A stretch of DNA of 64,000 nucleotides from Deltaproteobacteria bacterium (GCA_006226595.1 SBGP01000048.1:58219-122218); one strand, 5' to 3'; counted from the first letter of the stretch, positions 9,141 to 18,089 are shown. Notes: generated from the sequence alone by a model not told the origin. Numbers and translations are program-made.

Positions 9141-9968
9141 ATGGAACACCTCCTGCCTCGCATCGCCCGCGTCCCCGTGCGCACGCCCACACTCGCTCCA
9201 GCGACGCACACGAATACCTGGGTCCTCGGCGAGGGTGAGCTCGCCGTCTTCGACCCCGCGTCACCGTACGAAGACGAGCAGCGCCTGCTCTACGGCATGC
9301 TCGCCGAGCGCATCGCAACCGGCGAGCGCGTGACCCACATCGTGCTCACGCACCACCACCACGACCACGTGGCCGGCGCCGAAGCTCTACGCGATGCCCT
9401 CGGAGGCCAGGTGCCGATCCTCGCGCATCGCGCCACCGACGAGCGCGTGGACGTGCGGATCGACGGACACCTCGACGAGGGCGACGTGCTCGAGGTCGGC
9501 GGCTGCATCCTCGACCTCATGCACACGCCCGGCCATGCCCCGGGACACCTCGTGTTCCGTGACCGCGACACCGGAGCCGTGGTCGCGGGCGACATGGTGG
9601 CGGGCATCGGCACCATCCTCATCGAGCCCGGAGATGGCCACCTCGGGCAGTACCTCGAGAGCCTCGCGCGCATGCAGAAGGCGGGGCCCACCGCGCTACT
9701 GCCCGCACATGGCCCCATGCTCGAGCAAGGCGAGGCGGTGCTCGCCTTCTACATCGCCCACCGCCACCAGCGCACGGAGCAGATCCGCCAGGCCCTGGTG
9801 AAGCGCGGCGCCTCCACGCCGCTCGAGCTGGCCGAGGCCGTGTACGGCGGCGTCATCGAGCCCTCCGCGTACCCGATCGCCGCGGTGCAGATCACCAGCC
9901 ACCTGCAGTGGATGCGCGAACACGCCCTCGCCGCGGAAGACGGCGAGCACTGGCGGGCCGTGAGCTAG
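9141..9968 (+). CDS. Metallo-beta-lactamase fold hydrolase (LACTB2-like)
   Basis: A 275-aa protein with the metal-binding HHHHDH at residues 71-76, HTPGHAPGH at 128-136 and the bridging Asp of AGDM at about 151. A C-terminal winged-helix-like extension follows, as in LACTB2-like proteins that act as endoribonucleases or thioester hydrolases. It starts 18 bp after the pseudokinase gene on the same strand, so the two may be cotranscribed. Its TAG stop overlaps the stop of the converging miaE gene in a shared CTAG. Confidence 0.85.
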   Translation: MEHLLPRIARVPVRTPTLAPATHTNTWVLGEGELAVFDPASPYEDEQRLLYGMLAERIATGERVTHIVLTHHHHDHVAGAEALRDALGGQVPILAHRATDERVDVRIDGHLDEGDVLEVGGCILDLMHTPGHAPGHLVFRDRDTGAVVAGDMVAGIGTILIEPGDGHLGQYLESLARMQKAGPTALLPAHGPMLEQGEAVLAFYIAHRHQRTEQIRQALVKRGASTPLELAEAVYGGVIEPSAYPIAAVQITSHLQWMREHALAAEDGEHWRAVS

Positions 9969-10537
9969 GCGTGCATGCGCGGCGCCGCGCCGCTGGTGAG
10001 CACGCTCGCCTCGACCTCCGAGAGCTCCACCAGCCGCGCCTTCACCTGCTCCCGCGGAAAGTAGTGCTCGGCGAGGGTCACGTAGCCCACGTGGTGGCGG
10101 GCCTCGCTCGCCAGCAGCCCCACGTACCAGTCCTTGAGCACGCCCTCTGGCAGGGCCTGGGACAGCAGCTTCATGCGCTCGCAGCTCCGGGCCTCGATGA
10201 GGGAGCACACGAGCAGGGTGTCGAGCAGCCGCAGCGGCTCTTCCTTGCGAATGGCCCGGTACAGGTCGCCGGCGTAGTCCGAGGGCGTCATGCGGTAGAA
10301 GGTGACGCCTCGCTCGCGCAGCCGCTCGAGCGCCTGCTCGAAGTGCTCGAGCTCCTCGCGGGCAAGCTCGGACAGCGGCACGAGCAGCTCGCTGCGGTCC
10401 GGGTAGCGGAACATCAGGTTCAGCGCGGTGGACGCGGCCTTCTTCTCGCAGTGCGCGTGGTCGACGAGGATCTCGTCGAGGTGCGCGAGCGCGTAGTCGG
10501 CCCAGCCAGGATCGGTCTCGGAGGCGAGGTGGAGCAT
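9965..10537 (-). CDS. miaE: tRNA-(2-methylthio-N6-isopentenyladenosine-37) hydroxylase
   Basis: A 190-aa ferritin-like di-iron monooxygenase that hydroxylates the isopentenyl group of ms2i6A37 in tRNA. The MiaE-type pattern is visible: HCEKKAASTALNL (29-41), REELEHFEQAL (60-70), EARSCERMKLL (115-125) and SEARHHVGYV (144-153), which supply the expected Glu and His iron ligands. The length is in the family range. MiaB and MiaA would be needed for the substrate and are not in the window. Confidence 0.9.
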   Translation of the reverse strand: MLHLASETDPGWADYALAHLDEILVDHAHCEKKAASTALNLMFRYPDRSELLVPLSELAREELEHFEQALERLRERGVTFYRMTPSDYAGDLYRAIRKEEPLRLLDTLLVCSLIEARSCERMKLLSQALPEGVLKDWYVGLLASEARHHVGYVTLAEHYFPREQVKARLVELSEVEASVLTSGAAPRMHA

Positions 10538-10589
10538 CGCCCGCCGACTATCCGGGGACTATGCACCCTGCACGCCGTCTGGAGGTCTC

Positions 10590-11045
10590 ATCGCCATCCT
10601 TGCCCCACACGCTCGCCTCGCGCTGCTGGTCGGCGGCTCGTTCGTACTCCTCGCCTGCTGCCCGATCCCCTTCCCCGAGAAGGGCCTGGAGCAGCCCGAG
10701 ATCACGGTGGAGGTGCGTGATCACGCCGGAGATCCCGTGGTCGTCGACGTGGTGCTCACGCGCCTGATCTCCGCCCCCTCCCCGCACACCCAGCTGGGAC
10801 GGTGGACGAAACGAACCGGCGCCGATGGACGCACGGGCTGGGGCCGCGTCGTCATCGACGAGCACAGCATGCCGCTGATGATGCACGGCCGTCCGGAGAT
10901 CGGCTTCTTCTTGTGCGTCGAGGATCCGAAGTACGGCACCGCCGAGGCCTGGCTCGACGCAAACGGCCGAGACCCCTCCGCTTCCGCCGAGCTGGTCACG
11001 CTCGAACTGGACACCTCGGTTCCCGCGTGCACCCGCTGGCAGTGA
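10590..11045 (+). CDS. Small predicted lipoprotein with an apparent ATC start
   Basis: In this frame a hydrophobic signal sequence (LALLVGGSFVLLACC) ends in a lipobox LLAC, followed by PIPFPEKGLEQPEITVEV and a beta-rich domain, about 151 aa in all. No ATG, GTG or TTG lies in frame before the signal. The sequence GGAGGTCTCATC at 10581-10592 is identical, except for the last base, to GGAGGTCTCATG that starts the gene at 33345, so ATC 10590 occupies the expected start position. The alternative is GTG 10707, which would discard the signal peptide. ATC is a listed but rare bacterial initiator; a point mutation or sequencing error is also possible. No family recognised. Confidence 0.6.
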   Translation: MAILAPHARLALLVGGSFVLLACCPIPFPEKGLEQPEITVEVRDHAGDPVVVDVVLTRLISAPSPHTQLGRWTKRTGADGRTGWGRVVIDEHSMPLMMHGRPEIGFFLCVEDPKYGTAEAWLDANGRDPSASAELVTLELDTSVPACTRWQ

Positions 11046-11104
11046 GCGTCCACGAGGATTGCGCTATGGTCTCCCCCTGTCGTTGAGGACAGTTGGAGGT
11101 CGAC

Positions 11105-12196
11105 ATGATCGTGTGGATGCTATCGCTTGCCCTGGCCCAGAGTGCCCCGGACCCGACGGACTACGGGCTGTACCCGCCCGTGGCGGCCGGGTCGTTCACC
11201 TCGAACAGTCCGACCTGTGCCTCCAGCACGGGTCCCGAGTGTGAGCCGAGCCGGCTGTACCTGCCCAACCGTCTGGTCACAAAGAACGCCGACGCGCCCG
11301 AAGTCCTCGAGCCCCTGCTCGTGTTCCTGCCCGGTAGCGGCATGAGTCCCCAGGACCACGACCTCGTACTCAAGACCGCCGCCTACGCCGGCTACCGGGC
11401 GCTCGGCCTGTCGTACGCGAGCACGCCCTCCGCGAAGACTGCGTGCTCCACGTCCCTGCTCGACTGCACTTGCGCAGGGGACTTCCGCACCGAGAAGCTG
11501 CTCGGCATCGACACGAGCGCGGACATCGACGTGGCGTGGCAAGACGCCATCGTGCCCCGGCTGTGGGAGGCCCTGGACGAACTCCACTCCCTGGACCCGA
11601 CGGGCGGCTGGGACCGCTACTACACGAAGCGGTCTCACGTACGCCCGCTGCCGGAGGACATCCTCTGGGATCAGATCGTGGTCTCCGGCTTCTCGCAGGG
11701 CGGCGGCCACGCGCTGTACCTGTCGACCCTCGTCGAGGTGCGCGGCCTGGTCGACTTCGAGGGCGGCAACGACACCTGCCTGGAGTGGCGCTTCTACCCC
11801 GCCACGGGCTCGAGACAGCTCGTCGAGGTCCCCGCAGGCTGGACGGAAGGTGGGCCCGGCGCCAGTCTCGGCGCGCCGCGCTTCCTGTCGGCACACCGCC
11901 GAACCGAGCCCCATGCGAGCTTCGTGGTGCCCGAGGGCCTCGTGAACCTCGGCTTCTCGAAGGGCGATGACGTCGACAGTCTCGGCTGGACGCTGCTCAG
12001 CGACGAGGTGACCACCACGGACCAGGTCCCTCGCGACTGCTCGGGCTGGGTGCAGGGCAACGACCTCGATCACCTGTCGATGGCACGCGACACGTGCATG
12101 CCCACGGACGCCACGAGCGGAGACCCGTCGACCTCACCGGACGACGCCCATCTGTTCGCCCCGTACCTCGACATGTTCTGGCAGGCGGGCCAGTAG
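11105..12196 (+). CDS. Secreted alpha/beta-hydrolase-like protein
   Basis: A 363-aa protein with a short hydrophobic N terminus (MIVWMLSLALAQSAPDP) that looks like a signal peptide. LLVFLPGSG forms the oxyanion-region strand, and GFSQGGGHA near residues 195-203 is a GxSxG nucleophile elbow. Several cysteines suggest disulfides in the periplasm or outside. A DDAHLF near the C terminus could supply the catalytic His. The start at 11105 follows GTTGGAGGTCGAC. Substrate unknown; esterase or depolymerase are both possible. Confidence 0.65.
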   Translation: MIVWMLSLALAQSAPDPTDYGLYPPVAAGSFTSNSPTCASSTGPECEPSRLYLPNRLVTKNADAPEVLEPLLVFLPGSGMSPQDHDLVLKTAAYAGYRALGLSYASTPSAKTACSTSLLDCTCAGDFRTEKLLGIDTSADIDVAWQDAIVPRLWEALDELHSLDPTGGWDRYYTKRSHVRPLPEDILWDQIVVSGFSQGGGHALYLSTLVEVRGLVDFEGGNDTCLEWRFYPATGSRQLVEVPAGWTEGGPGASLGAPRFLSAHRRTEPHASFVVPEGLVNLGFSKGDDVDSLGWTLLSDEVTTTDQVPRDCSGWVQGNDLDHLSMARDTCMPTDATSGDPSTSPDDAHLFAPYLDMFWQAGQ

Positions 12197-12266
12197 CCTG
12201 CGGCACCTCGGCCACGACCGGGTGACGCACATGGCTCGCGGCTCACGCGCGAAGTAGAGCGGCGCC

Positions 12267-13292
12267 ATGCAGCCTCTGTCTCATCCCGTCGTGGTCGACG
12301 GCCGGTTCCAGACCGGTCGCTTCGACAAGCCCTTCCCCAAGCTGAACTTCCTGGACGCGGACCCGGGCAGCCGCCTGGGCTCCAGCCTGCGAAACCTGCG
12401 TCTCAAGGAGTGGCAGGCGTACCAGTTCAGCGACGGGCGCTACTTCGGGCTCGTCGCCCTGTTCGACGCAAAGCTCGTCGCGCTCGTCCAGGCGAAGGTC
12501 TACGACAGCGAGACCGGCGTGAAGCACATGTTCGAGCGCAAGGTGCCGAGCTCCGCACTCACCGCACCCGACCAGATCCTCGACGGACGCATGGCCTGGT
12601 ACGGCGCCGACGGGTGGATGGAGTTCCACGCACAGATGGCACTGGACCGCGCGTCGGTCGGCTTCGACCTGCCGTCCACGAAGACCGGAGCCCGGCTCAA
12701 GGCACAGTTCACGCTCGACTACCGCGGCGTGGAGCCGGTGGTGGTGTGCCTGCCCTTCGACGAGCGCCGCGCGATGTACTCGCAGAAGGGCGTCGCCCCG
12801 CTGTCCGGCGACCTCGTCGTCGGCGACCACCGCGTGACGCTCTCCCCCGACCGCGCCTTTGGCCTGCTCGACGACCACCGCGGGTACTACCCGCGCCCGA
12901 TGGTGTGGGACTGGCTCACCTGCGGCGGCCACCTCGACGACGGCACCCTGTGGGGCCTGAACCTGACCCGCAACCAGGCCACCGAACCCGAGCGGCACAA
13001 CGAGAACGCGCTGTGGATCGACGGCAGGCCCCACCCCCTTGGCCCGGTGAGCTTCGAGCGCACCGGCAACCGGCAGGGGGACACCTGGACCATCCGGGAT
13101 GCGGACGGTCGCGTCGACCTGACCTTCACGATCGAGGTCGACGGCCGCGTGCAGCTCAACCTCGGCGTGGTGGAGTCGCGCTATCGCGGGCCGTTCGGCC
13201 GGGTCACGGGCACGGTGTCGCCAGACGGTGTCGAGCCCGTAGCGCTCGACGGCGTGCTCGCCATGGGCGAGCGCTTCTGGCTCAAGGCGTAA
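12267..13292 (+). CDS. DUF2804 family protein
   Basis: A 341-aa soluble protein without a signal peptide. The combination of DDHRGYYPRPMVWDWLTCGG and GLNLTRNQ in the middle matches the conserved block of DUF2804 proteins, lipocalin-like beta proteins of unknown function found in many bacteria and some eukaryotes. The C terminus overlaps the converging nucleotidyltransferase gene by 11 bp. Function unknown. Confidence 0.75.
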   Translation: MQPLSHPVVVDGRFQTGRFDKPFPKLNFLDADPGSRLGSSLRNLRLKEWQAYQFSDGRYFGLVALFDAKLVALVQAKVYDSETGVKHMFERKVPSSALTAPDQILDGRMAWYGADGWMEFHAQMALDRASVGFDLPSTKTGARLKAQFTLDYRGVEPVVVCLPFDERRAMYSQKGVAPLSGDLVVGDHRVTLSPDRAFGLLDDHRGYYPRPMVWDWLTCGGHLDDGTLWGLNLTRNQATEPERHNENALWIDGRPHPLGPVSFERTGNRQGDTWTIRDADGRVDLTFTIEVDGRVQLNLGVVESRYRGPFGRVTGTVSPDGVEPVALDGVLAMGERFWLKA

Positions 13293-14067
13293 TCCACGCC
13301 GCCGCTGCCGAGAGCGCCTCACGCCACGCCGCCTCGTCCTCGGGCGGGTCGATGGTCATCGCGAGCAGCCGACGCATGTCCGCATCGCCGTCGGGACACA
13401 CCTGCGCGAAGGCCTGGTAGCAAGGCCACAGGTCACGCGAGTACTGCCCGTGCTCGTCGATGCCCCACTCGAGCGCGGCCCGCAGGATGCGCTTGCCCAT
13501 CCAGGGCCCGATCTTGCTCCACGGTGCACCCTCCTCCAGCCACTGCTCGAGCGATGCCAGGTCCTTGGTCACGTGAGGCAGCGCGAACACCGTGTCCCGC
13601 CCCGGCGCCAGCCGCGGCTGGGTCGCCCCCAGGTCCTCGCCGTGCACGCAGGCAGTCGTGTGGGCCAGCGCGAACTGCACGAAGCGACAATCCCCGGCGA
13701 GCACCGCGTCGAGCGGAACGATAGCCATCTCGACCTTGGTGGCGACCGGGTGCGTCTCGCAGATCGCCTGGGCCACCGGCCACAACTCCTCGAAGCCCGT
13801 CCAGCACGCCCGCCCCTCACGGGGGACCCGGGCGACCGCGAAGGTGTCGAGGTCGCTGACCCCAGCCACCGGCTCGCCGCGGGCAACCGACCCGCGGACA
13901 TAAACAGAATGCACTGCTGGGCCAAGGTGTGTCGCATATCCAGCAACGCAGTCCGCCACGGCAGAACGCCAGTTCAATGGGATCTTTCCAGGGTCTCCAA
14001 CCCGCATGAGCACTCCGTCCGCATCCTTCGGCAAGAAGCTGCCCAGCGGGCGCACACCATCGTCCAA
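13282..14067 (-). CDS. MNT-type nucleotidyltransferase domain protein
   Basis: A 261-aa protein. VYVRGSVARGEPVAGVSDLD at residues 55-74 is the GSxARGE...SDLD active-site signature of minimal nucleotidyltransferases (kanamycin-nucleotidyltransferase-like and MNT antitoxins), with both metal-binding aspartates. It is longer than MNT antitoxins and has no adjacent HEPN gene, so a toxin-antitoxin role is not supported. The TTG start at 14067 is chosen because GGAGG ends four bases before it. The first ~60 codons use more A/T than the surroundings. Confidence 0.7.
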   Translation of the reverse strand: MDDGVRPLGSFLPKDADGVLMRVGDPGKIPLNWRSAVADCVAGYATHLGPAVHSVYVRGSVARGEPVAGVSDLDTFAVARVPREGRACWTGFEELWPVAQAICETHPVATKVEMAIVPLDAVLAGDCRFVQFALAHTTACVHGEDLGATQPRLAPGRDTVFALPHVTKDLASLEQWLEEGAPWSKIGPWMGKRILRAALEWGIDEHGQYSRDLWPCYQAFAQVCPDGDADMRRLLAMTIDPPEDEAAWREALSAAAAWITP

Positions 14068-14159
14068 TTCTCCTCCACGGCGACAAAACTAGACCAAACC
14101 GCACCAGGCGTCATGCGAGCGACACGGGACTTTGCACGGAACTGGTGCATCTTGTAATC

Positions 14160-14558
14160 ATGGCAAAAGTCTATTCATTCCCTGGAAGTCGGGGTCCCGC
14201 CCCCGTTCGACGAACCCGGAGCTCTGCCGAGCCCGCCGAGCTGGTCGACCTGAACCAGGCGCTCACGGCGGACCGAGGCAAGGCACTGGTCGAGACGCTC
14301 ACGGAGACCATCGCCGAGCTCCAGCTCGACGGTCCCGAGGCGTACGGCTGGCGCGTGCTCCGCCGCGACGAAGAAGGGCGGCCCATCCGCTGGTACCTCG
14401 TCAAGTACCAGGCGATGATCGGCTACATCCAGGGCGCGCCGGACCACGTGTTCCTCGACTTCCGCAACAAGTGCTGCGCCTACGAGCTGTCGATCGAGGA
14501 GCTGGCCGCGCGAATCACCGCGGGCCTGCTGCCCGACCCGGCCTACGAGATCGAGTAG
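14160..14558 (+). CDS. Hypothetical protein, 132 aa
   Basis: A short soluble protein: basic N terminus (MAKVYSFPGSRGPAPVRRTR), then a mixed alpha/beta region with WRVLRRDEEGRPIRWYLVKY and a cysteine pair (KCC). No family recognised. It diverges from the nucleotidyltransferase gene across about 90 bp that is richer in A/T than the rest. No clear ribosome binding site precedes ATG 14160. Codon use in the body is typical of the window, which supports it being real. Confidence 0.6.
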   Translation: MAKVYSFPGSRGPAPVRRTRSSAEPAELVDLNQALTADRGKALVETLTETIAELQLDGPEAYGWRVLRRDEEGRPIRWYLVKYQAMIGYIQGAPDHVFLDFRNKCCAYELSIEELAARITAGLLPDPAYEIE

Positions 14559-14621
14559 CGCGAAATCCCCTTGCCGCGCTGGTAGCGGAGCGGTATGGCC
14601 CCGGGCTCCGAGGGAGGGTCC

Positions 14622-15353
14622 ATGGGCCGTATGTTCGAGAAGCGCAAGGCCACGATGTTCAAGCGGTGGGACCGCATGGCCAAGGCGTTCACCCGCGTTG
14701 GCAAGGAAATCTCCATCGCCGTGAAGGCGAGCGGCCCGAACCCCGACCACAACCCCATGCTGCGTCGCGCGCTGCTCAACGCCCGCGCCTGCAACATGCC
14801 GAAGGACCGCATCGAGGCCGCCATCGCGAAGGCCTCGGGGGCGGACGCCGACTCCTACGACGAGCTGATCTACGAGGGCTACGCGCCGCACGGCGTCGCG
14901 CTGGTCATCGTCACCGCGACCGACAACCCGACCCGTACCGTCGCCAATGTGCGCCTGGCGCTGAAGAAGGGCGAAGGCAACCTCGGCGCGAGCGGCAGTG
15001 TGCTCTTCGGCTTCGAGCACCAGGGCGTGTTCAAGGTGAAGGCCGAGGGCGTCGACGCCGACGAGCTCGAGCTCGAGCTCATCGACCACGGACTGGTCGA
15101 GATGGAGCGGGTCGAGGCCGACGAGGAGGCCGACGAGCCCGCCATGCTCGTGCTCCGCTGCGACTTCACCGACTTCGGCACCATGCAGTCCGCGGTCGAA
15201 GAGATGGGCCTCGAGGCGATCTCTTCCGACGACGAGTACGCGCCCACGAACGTGGTCGAGCTCGGTGACGACGAGACCAACGCCGTGCTCGAGCTCATCG
15301 ACCGCCTCGAGCAGGACGACGACGTCCAGAAGGTCTTCCACAACCTCGCGTAG
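14622..15353 (+). CDS. yebC: YebC/PmpR (TACO1) family protein
   Basis: A 243-aa protein of usual family length. Conserved YebC features are KRKATMFKRWDRMAKAFTRV at the N terminus (family: K-D-x-x-R-x-K-x-F/W ... K), NPDHNPMLRRALLNARACNMPKDRIEAAI, and YEGYAPHGVALVIVTATDN with TVANVR. Family members act as transcription regulators or, by more recent work, as ribosome-associated translation factors. The start follows GGGAGGGTCC. It ends 15 bp from a converging gene. Confidence 0.92.
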   Translation: MGRMFEKRKATMFKRWDRMAKAFTRVGKEISIAVKASGPNPDHNPMLRRALLNARACNMPKDRIEAAIAKASGADADSYDELIYEGYAPHGVALVIVTATDNPTRTVANVRLALKKGEGNLGASGSVLFGFEHQGVFKVKAEGVDADELELELIDHGLVEMERVEADEEADEPAMLVLRCDFTDFGTMQSAVEEMGLEAISSDDEYAPTNVVELGDDETNAVLELIDRLEQDDDVQKVFHNLA

Positions 15354-15368
15354 GTCGAGCCGCTGCCG

Positions 15369-16292
15369 TCAGGGGCAGGCCATCGCCTCCCCTTCGACCT
15401 GCGCGGCAAGCCGCTCCGCGAACAGCCGCCACGCCGCAGCCCGCATCGCGTCACTGCGCGCGGACAGCGGGCCCTGCAGCGTGATCGCGTGGGAGTTGTG
15501 CCGGTACACGGAGGCGTCGCCCGGGTCGAGTCCGCGCACCATCGCGCAGGTCGCGGCCGGCCGGTGCCCGTCGTCGGCGAGCACCCGCGGCACGTAGTCC
15601 ACGGCGACCGAGCCGCTGCGCGTGCCCGTATTGCCGTAGCCGCCGTCGCTGCGCAGCACGTCCGCGGAGCCCTCGTAGGTGCACCAGACCCGGTACACGC
15701 AGGCCTCGGCACAGTCCTTGCCGCCCGCGGAGAAGCCTTTCTCGTAGGACTGGCCTGCGAGACGCACGTCCACGTTCTTCACGCCCAGCGACCCGAGCAG
15801 GCTGCCGAACGGAGGCTCCGACGGACACGACCACAGCGTGATGTCCGCGGGGCCCGGGCACGGCAGGCAGCGGTCCGGCACCTCGGTATGCGCCGTCACG
15901 TCGATGTCGTCGAGGTCTCGCGTCGGCGCACCGCCTGCCTCCGGGAACGTGATGTCCGGCGGCAGCGGGTTGTGGGCCACCGCGGGCGGGCGTGAGGCGT
16001 GGTCGACGAGCACCCCGAAGGTGATGGCGGTGACCCCACTCTCGCCCCACTTGTCGCCGGTGGGCAGGAAGTTCGTCGCCGCCGCCGCAATCTCGAGCTG
16101 CCTCGGCAACGACATCCGGCACTTCTCGAGCTGGTCGGCATCGAGGGGTCGACCCTCGTTGAGGTCCTCGAAGGTCTGCGCGCACCCGGCGTTCTGCACG
16201 ACGATCGAGAAGCCGGCACCGGTCCCGACCACGACGCACAGTCCCAGGGCCACGGCGACGCTGATCAGCAGGTTCCCACGTCGTCCCCTCAC
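15369..16292 (-). CDS. Membrane-anchored secreted protein, Cys-rich, unknown
   Basis: A 307-aa protein with an N-terminal hydrophobic helix (LLISVAVALGLCVVVGTGAG) that would anchor or export it; the remainder holds about ten cysteines, several spaced as CLPCPG and CAEACVYRVWC, suggesting a disulfide-rich periplasmic or surface domain. No family recognised. The GTG start at 16292 overlaps the TGA of the upstream lipoprotein gene (GTGA), so the two are a translationally coupled pair. Confidence 0.65.
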   Translation of the reverse strand: MRGRRGNLLISVAVALGLCVVVGTGAGFSIVVQNAGCAQTFEDLNEGRPLDADQLEKCRMSLPRQLEIAAAATNFLPTGDKWGESGVTAITFGVLVDHASRPPAVAHNPLPPDITFPEAGGAPTRDLDDIDVTAHTEVPDRCLPCPGPADITLWSCPSEPPFGSLLGSLGVKNVDVRLAGQSYEKGFSAGGKDCAEACVYRVWCTYEGSADVLRSDGGYGNTGTRSGSVAVDYVPRVLADDGHRPAATCAMVRGLDPGDASVYRHNSHAITLQGPLSARSDAMRAAAWRLFAERLAAQVEGEAMACP

Positions 16293-16855
16293 GGCGCGAC
16301 TCCCATGCCGACGACCACGCTCGCGAGCGTGCCGTCGAGCCAGGCCGCGGTGACGACCTCGGGCTCGTCCCAGTGAAGCATCTGCATCTTGATCGGCCCC
16401 ATGGCGGAGCTTCGCTCCTCTCCCGGTCCGAGCTTGGCAATGAGGTCCTCGGGCTGCGTGCCAGCGGCGAAGAAGGCCGGTGAGAGCCGCGTGGGCTTGC
16501 CCTTCACCCGGGTCGCGAGCTTCTTCTCCTGGACGAAGAACCCGGCGTCGAACACGTCGACCACGTCCTCGTACACCCAGGCGTCGGTCCGTCGGGTGGC
16601 GGTGTCGAGCACCCTCCCCTGCTCGTCGACCTGCTGATCGACGAACATCACCGTGTACGCGACCGGGTTGCCGCGGACCTCGAGGAATCGCCCCTGTACG
16701 CGGCTCCACGTCGGCAGCGGCGCCGGGGGCGGGGCAGCGGCCTCGCGAAGCGCGGGGGGCAGGACCTCGGCAGGCACGACCTCCTGGACCTCACCCCAGG
16801 AACAGCCGGCGGCGAGGCTCGCGAACACCAGGAGGTTCCTCGAATACGCGGGCAT
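16289..16855 (-). CDS. Predicted lipoprotein, unknown
   Basis: A 188-aa protein with signal MPAYSRNLLVFASLAAGCS and lipobox LAAGC, then a Pro/Ala-rich linker and a beta-rich domain beginning WSRVQGRFLEVRGNPVAYTV. No family recognised. ATG 16855 lies 5 bp after a TAGCGT hexamer, so the transcript may be leaderless. It is coupled by GTGA to the downstream secreted protein, which suggests the pair works at the envelope together. Confidence 0.65.
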   Translation of the reverse strand: MPAYSRNLLVFASLAAGCSWGEVQEVVPAEVLPPALREAAAPPPAPLPTWSRVQGRFLEVRGNPVAYTVMFVDQQVDEQGRVLDTATRRTDAWVYEDVVDVFDAGFFVQEKKLATRVKGKPTRLSPAFFAAGTQPEDLIAKLGPGEERSSAMGPIKMQMLHWDEPEVVTAAWLDGTLASVVVGMGVAP

Positions 16856-16889
16856 GCCGCACGCTAGCACGGGGCGGCGCCCACCCGGA

Positions 16890-18017
16890 TCACGCTGGGT
16901 CGACGACCGCCACGGTGTACGCGTCGGTGAGCACGGCCAGGCCCTCCGGGCCGAAGCACGCGCGCCCGTACTTGGCCATGCCGAGCACCGGCAGGTGCTG
17001 CTCCGAGATCACCGAGAGCAGACGCATCTCGTCGTCGCTCTCGCGGGTGAGGTCGCACACGGTGATCCGCCCGTGGTCCGCCTGAGCGAGGCGGCGGCCA
17101 TCCGCGGCGACCGTCGCGCGGATGTCCTCGGAGACCCGCACCGGCTGAGCGCTGGGATCCAGACGCCACAAGCCGTGCGACGGATACCGGAAGCCAGAGA
17201 CGAACACCGCGCCGTCGTCGGTGATCTGCGCGCTGTTGAACCCCTCGAAGCCATCGGCGCGAAAGCGGGTCTGCTCGCCCGTCGCCATGTCCTCGCGGAT
17301 CAGGTGGTCGCCATGACTGGTCACGACCCACGCGCCGTTGTCGCTCACCGCGGCCACCGGCCGACCGGCCCCGGGCGTGCACGCGAAGGTGCGCTCCACT
17401 CCGCCTTCTCCGTACAGTCCGGCCCCTCCTTCGGCCGGGCCCAGCACCTTGCCGTCGGCCGCGCGCGACAGCCGGTCCACGAGGTCGTTGCCGACCAGCT
17501 CGGCGACCCGCGCGGCCACGCCGTCGTGCACGCGAAACAGCTGCAGGTGGCGCACCAGCTCCCCGTCCTGCCGCTTCCAGCTCGGCGCGAGGGCCCACGC
17601 GCCCTCCACACCGGCGACGATGCTGGCCCCCGGGCTCTGGTTGCCCGAGTTCAGCCGAACCGTGGTCGTCACGCAGCTACCCGGCGTGATGCGGTGCACC
17701 TGATCCTCGGCGTCGTGGACCCACACGACCCCGGTCCGGGGATCGACGCCGTGGGCGATCTCACCGCGGTAGCCATCGAGCTGCAGGCGCGCCATCCACC
17801 GCACCGGCCCGTCCTGAGGCGCGCGCAGCACGTAGCCCTCGGTGTTGAGCAGGAAGCGAATCGCCGCGTCCCTCGCCTGCCACACCGAGCCCTTCTTGAA
17901 GCTCTTCTTGCGGGTCTTGCCCTTGGCGTCGGTGTGCTCGACGACGAACGCGGGCTCGTCACCCTTCTGGGCATAGGTCGCGGTTCGGGTCGGGTCGTCG
18001 CGGTGGGTGAACTGCAC
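16890..18017 (-). CDS. WGR-like N-terminal region with beta-propeller-like repeats
   Basis: A 375-aa soluble protein. The first ~70 residues (VQFTHRDDPTRTATY ... KKSFKKGSVWQARDAAIRF) resemble a WGR-type nucleic-acid or partner-binding module, though weakly. The remainder is a run of beta strands with repeating V-A-x-D/G-G motifs (VAAVSDNGAWVVTSHGD, ITDDGAVFVSGFRYPSHGL), as in WD40/NHL-like propellers. GTG 18017 is chosen because GGAGG lies four bases upstream; the longer frame to 18059 has no such site. No signal peptide. Function unknown. Confidence 0.6.
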   Translation of the reverse strand: MQFTHRDDPTRTATYAQKGDEPAFVVEHTDAKGKTRKKSFKKGSVWQARDAAIRFLLNTEGYVLRAPQDGPVRWMARLQLDGYRGEIAHGVDPRTGVVWVHDAEDQVHRITPGSCVTTTVRLNSGNQSPGASIVAGVEGAWALAPSWKRQDGELVRHLQLFRVHDGVAARVAELVGNDLVDRLSRAADGKVLGPAEGGAGLYGEGGVERTFACTPGAGRPVAAVSDNGAWVVTSHGDHLIREDMATGEQTRFRADGFEGFNSAQITDDGAVFVSGFRYPSHGLWRLDPSAQPVRVSEDIRATVAADGRRLAQADHGRITVCDLTRESDDEMRLLSVISEQHLPVLGMAKYGRACFGPEGLAVLTDAYTVAVVDPA

Positions 18018-18089
18018 GCGGCCTCCGGAGAGACGACGATACGGCGAGCGAGCCCGCAAAGGCGACCCGGCACGGCGTCAGCGTGCGGT

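Noticed and set aside
10561..10767. 68-codon frame starting at an ATG before the small lipoprotein
   Set aside because: Wrong frame: the product lacks the lipobox signal and is Ser/Arg-rich. I considered a frameshift joining it to the lipoprotein but the GGAGGTCTCATC match makes an ATC start simpler.
13282..14558. MNT/HEPN-type toxin-antitoxin pair (nucleotidyltransferase with the 132-aa neighbour)
   Set aside because: The genes are divergent, the nucleotidyltransferase is too long for an MNT antitoxin, and the neighbour lacks a visible RX4-6H HEPN motif.
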